64,000 nt of DNA from Burkholderiales bacterium UBA4657. Lineage in GTDB: Bacteria; Pseudomonadota; Gammaproteobacteria; Burkholderiales; Burkholderiaceae_E. The notes under the pieces are model-generated. The model saw only the letters and a list, made by a program, of their open reading frames with translations. It was not told where the DNA came from and did not search any database. Numbering within the stretch: position 1 is the first letter of the stretch; the number at the start of each line of letters is the position of its first letter. A program made the position numbers and the translations under genes. The DNA lies in the NCBI GenBank assembly GCA_002405475.1, contig DHLX01000018.1:297196-361195 (forward strand), written 5' to 3'. Positions 63,070 through 64,000 of the stretch are shown here, in pieces.

Positions 63070-63453
63070 CTAAAAATCCAATGCCCCAATTCTGTCCGAG
63101 CCAGACTCAAGCAGATAAGTCAATTCATCAAGTTCAATATCGGTAGCGTCTGCACCTTTCATCCCTAATTTTCGATTGATCATGACGCGACGCCCCCAGG
63201 CGTCTGGCGATGCATCACGAAGGCAACTAGGCATACTCAAGCCGGGGATGAGCGGGATACTGCCCGGCTGAAGCGGTAGCTCTGGGGCATACAAGGAAAT
63301 GGCATCCGCGCGAGCCAGATAGCTGCGGCCATAGTTGAAGACCAACTGCGGACCTTGCTGGGTGAGCAAGCCTGCGACAACGGGTTCTGCTGCATCCGGC
63401 AACCAAACCCAGACGTAAGCCTCCGAGTACATTGTGTTGGCATCAGAAGTCAT
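63070..63453 (-). CDS. HipA N-terminal subdomain / HipS-like protein
   Basis: A 127-residue protein equal to the N-terminal subdomain of HipA (VWVWLPDAAEPVVAGLL; PGLSMPSCLRDASPDAWGRR; LLESGSDRIGALDF). It ends at an amber codon where HipA relatives carry a Gln. In HipBST systems a separate HipS of about 100 residues acts as antitoxin to HipT, with order hipB-hipS-hipT as here. Start overlaps the HipB-like gene by 11 bp. Confidence 0.75.
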   Translation of the reverse strand: MTSDANTMYSEAYVWVWLPDAAEPVVAGLLTQQGPQLVFNYGRSYLARADAISLYAPELPLQPGSIPLIPGLSMPSCLRDASPDAWGRRVMINRKLGMKGADATDIELDELTYLLESGSDRIGALDF

Positions 63454-63781
63454 CTTTCACTCTTTTCATGCCGACGCGGACGGTTTTGGGCAATAGAGCC
63501 ATTTTTTCTCGATGCAATGCCAAATGGGTGGTCAACTGTCGCTGCTCTTGGTCGAACAGAGGTACACCACAGATAGTGGCTACTTCGAACACCGCACCGA
63601 TAGAGCAACCTGGGTCTCCCCGCTCAATCCGTTGAAGCAACGCACGCGAGATACCTGCGCGTGCAGCCAAGTCTGCGGTTGTCAACGCTTTGTTCAGACG
63701 TGCTTCACGCACTAGCTGGCCCAACAGCTCAAGCGCGCTCAAGCTGTACTGGGAGTAGGGGCGCGAGATAGGTTTAACCAT
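63443..63781 (-). CDS. XRE-family HTH regulator, HipB-like antitoxin
   Basis: A 112-residue Cro/C1-type DNA-binding protein (LVREARLNKALTTADLAARA; GISRALLQRIERGDPGCSIG). It is first in the hip locus, overlaps the next gene and has an AT-rich upstream region with repeated CATTAA(T) words that could be operators. It would neutralise the kinase and repress the operon. Confidence 0.87.
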   Translation of the reverse strand: MVKPISRPYSQYSLSALELLGQLVREARLNKALTTADLAARAGISRALLQRIERGDPGCSIGAVFEVATICGVPLFDQEQRQLTTHLALHREKMALLPKTVRVGMKRVKDDF

Positions 63782-64000
63782 TAGTGTGCCTCATTAACAA
63801 GTCTCTAAATATTTTAAAGCAACATTAATGAACCATTCTTCTACGATGCACCCACGATGTCAACTATCACTTAATTCATTAATAATTCTTTAAGAAGCCA
63901 AAAGTGAAGTAGCCCCCATTTAACGTACACTTTTTGCTGACAGTAGAAAGCGAAAGGAGTATCTGATAGAGAAACGACATCCCGTTGCCCACAGGCCAGC
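63782..64000. promoter_or_regulatory. AT-rich region upstream of hip locus, possible operators
   Basis: No gene supported in these 219 bases. CATTAA words occur at 63792, 63823 (as palindrome CATTAATG, 63823-63830) and 63877, a pattern that may serve HipB. A GAAAGGAG at 63952-63959 near the right edge might precede a plus-strand gene continuing beyond the window, but no usual start codon follows at a good distance. Confidence 0.4.

Noticed and set aside
63951..64000. Possible plus-strand gene start at the right edge
   Set aside because: A GGAG is present, but only CTG/ATA codons lie at a suitable distance and too little sequence follows to judge.
1..64000. CRISPR array or rRNA genes
   Set aside because: No regularly spaced repeats and no rRNA-like segments were found.

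Overview
The window looks like a chromosomal segment of a Burkholderiales betaproteobacterium, perhaps Oxalobacteraceae (low confidence on family). Reasons: the cell-shape operon mreB-mreC-mreD-mrdA-rodA lies head-to-head with gatC-gatA-gatB; thiS-thiG-trmB are linked; rsmI is divergent from an lppC-yraN-diaA-BON lipoprotein run; and a LysR regulator sits beside a glutamate/aspartate-type ABC transporter. GC is moderately high except in a ~2.4 kb insert and at the right edge. Genes are densely packed, with many 4-bp stop/start overlaps and frequent TTG/GTG starts.

Layout. 1-4.5 kb: 3' part of an efflux adaptor gene, a dioxygenase-GST pair, an AMP-forming ligase and a small acetyltransferase. 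4.6-9.2 kb: a copper uptake/handling cluster (DUF2946, PCuAC chaperone, TonB-dependent receptor, YcnI, TonB). 9.2-16.6 kb: a cyclic-nucleotide signalling neighbourhood: small secreted Cys-rich protein, FecR-TPR-beta-barrel protein, an orphan protein, a CHASE2 class III cyclase and a divergently overlapping CRP/FNR regulator. 16.6-20.6 kb: PabB-PabC fusion, Lrp regulator, racemase, exported YqgE/AlgH-like protein. 20.6-29.5 kb: cell-shape operon and gatCAB. 29.5-36.2 kb: pyrE, exonuclease III, AmpG-like permease, ferritin-like protein, LuxR regulator, rfaE2, ReAV-like asparaginase. 36.2-48.1 kb: tRNA-Gly(CCC), thiS, thiG, trmB, rsmI/lppC/yraN/diaA/BON, LemA, M48 protease, Kef antiporter, YciA thioesterase, ATM1-type ABC exporter. 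48.1-53.8 kb: LysR regulator, a strongly structured candidate RNA, two paralogous binding proteins and their permeases/ATPase. 53.8-56.9 kb: pyrC, DUF3025, HD-GYP.

56.9-64 kb is accessory and eroded. It holds a LysR 3' remnant, an N-terminal remnant of a flavin monooxygenase (LLM/DszA-like) fused to a tripartite-transporter (Bug) binding protein, and a DszB-like gene that keeps the Cys/His/Arg catalytic residues. The Bug gene is split by a 2.42 kb insert; removing it with one copy of a CCC repeat restores the frame exactly. The insert carries two unrelated tyrosine-recombinase C-terminal fragments, one at each end, and several broken phage-like genes. The window ends in a hipB-hipA toxin-antitoxin locus whose hipA is cut by one in-frame amber codon into HipS-like and HipT-like pieces.

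Most promising for novelty: the structured RNA at 49226-49399, the DszB-like island with its precise mosaic insert, the split hip locus, the FecR-TPR-barrel/CHASE2/CRP signalling cluster with start codons overlapping head-to-head, and the exported YqgE-like protein.
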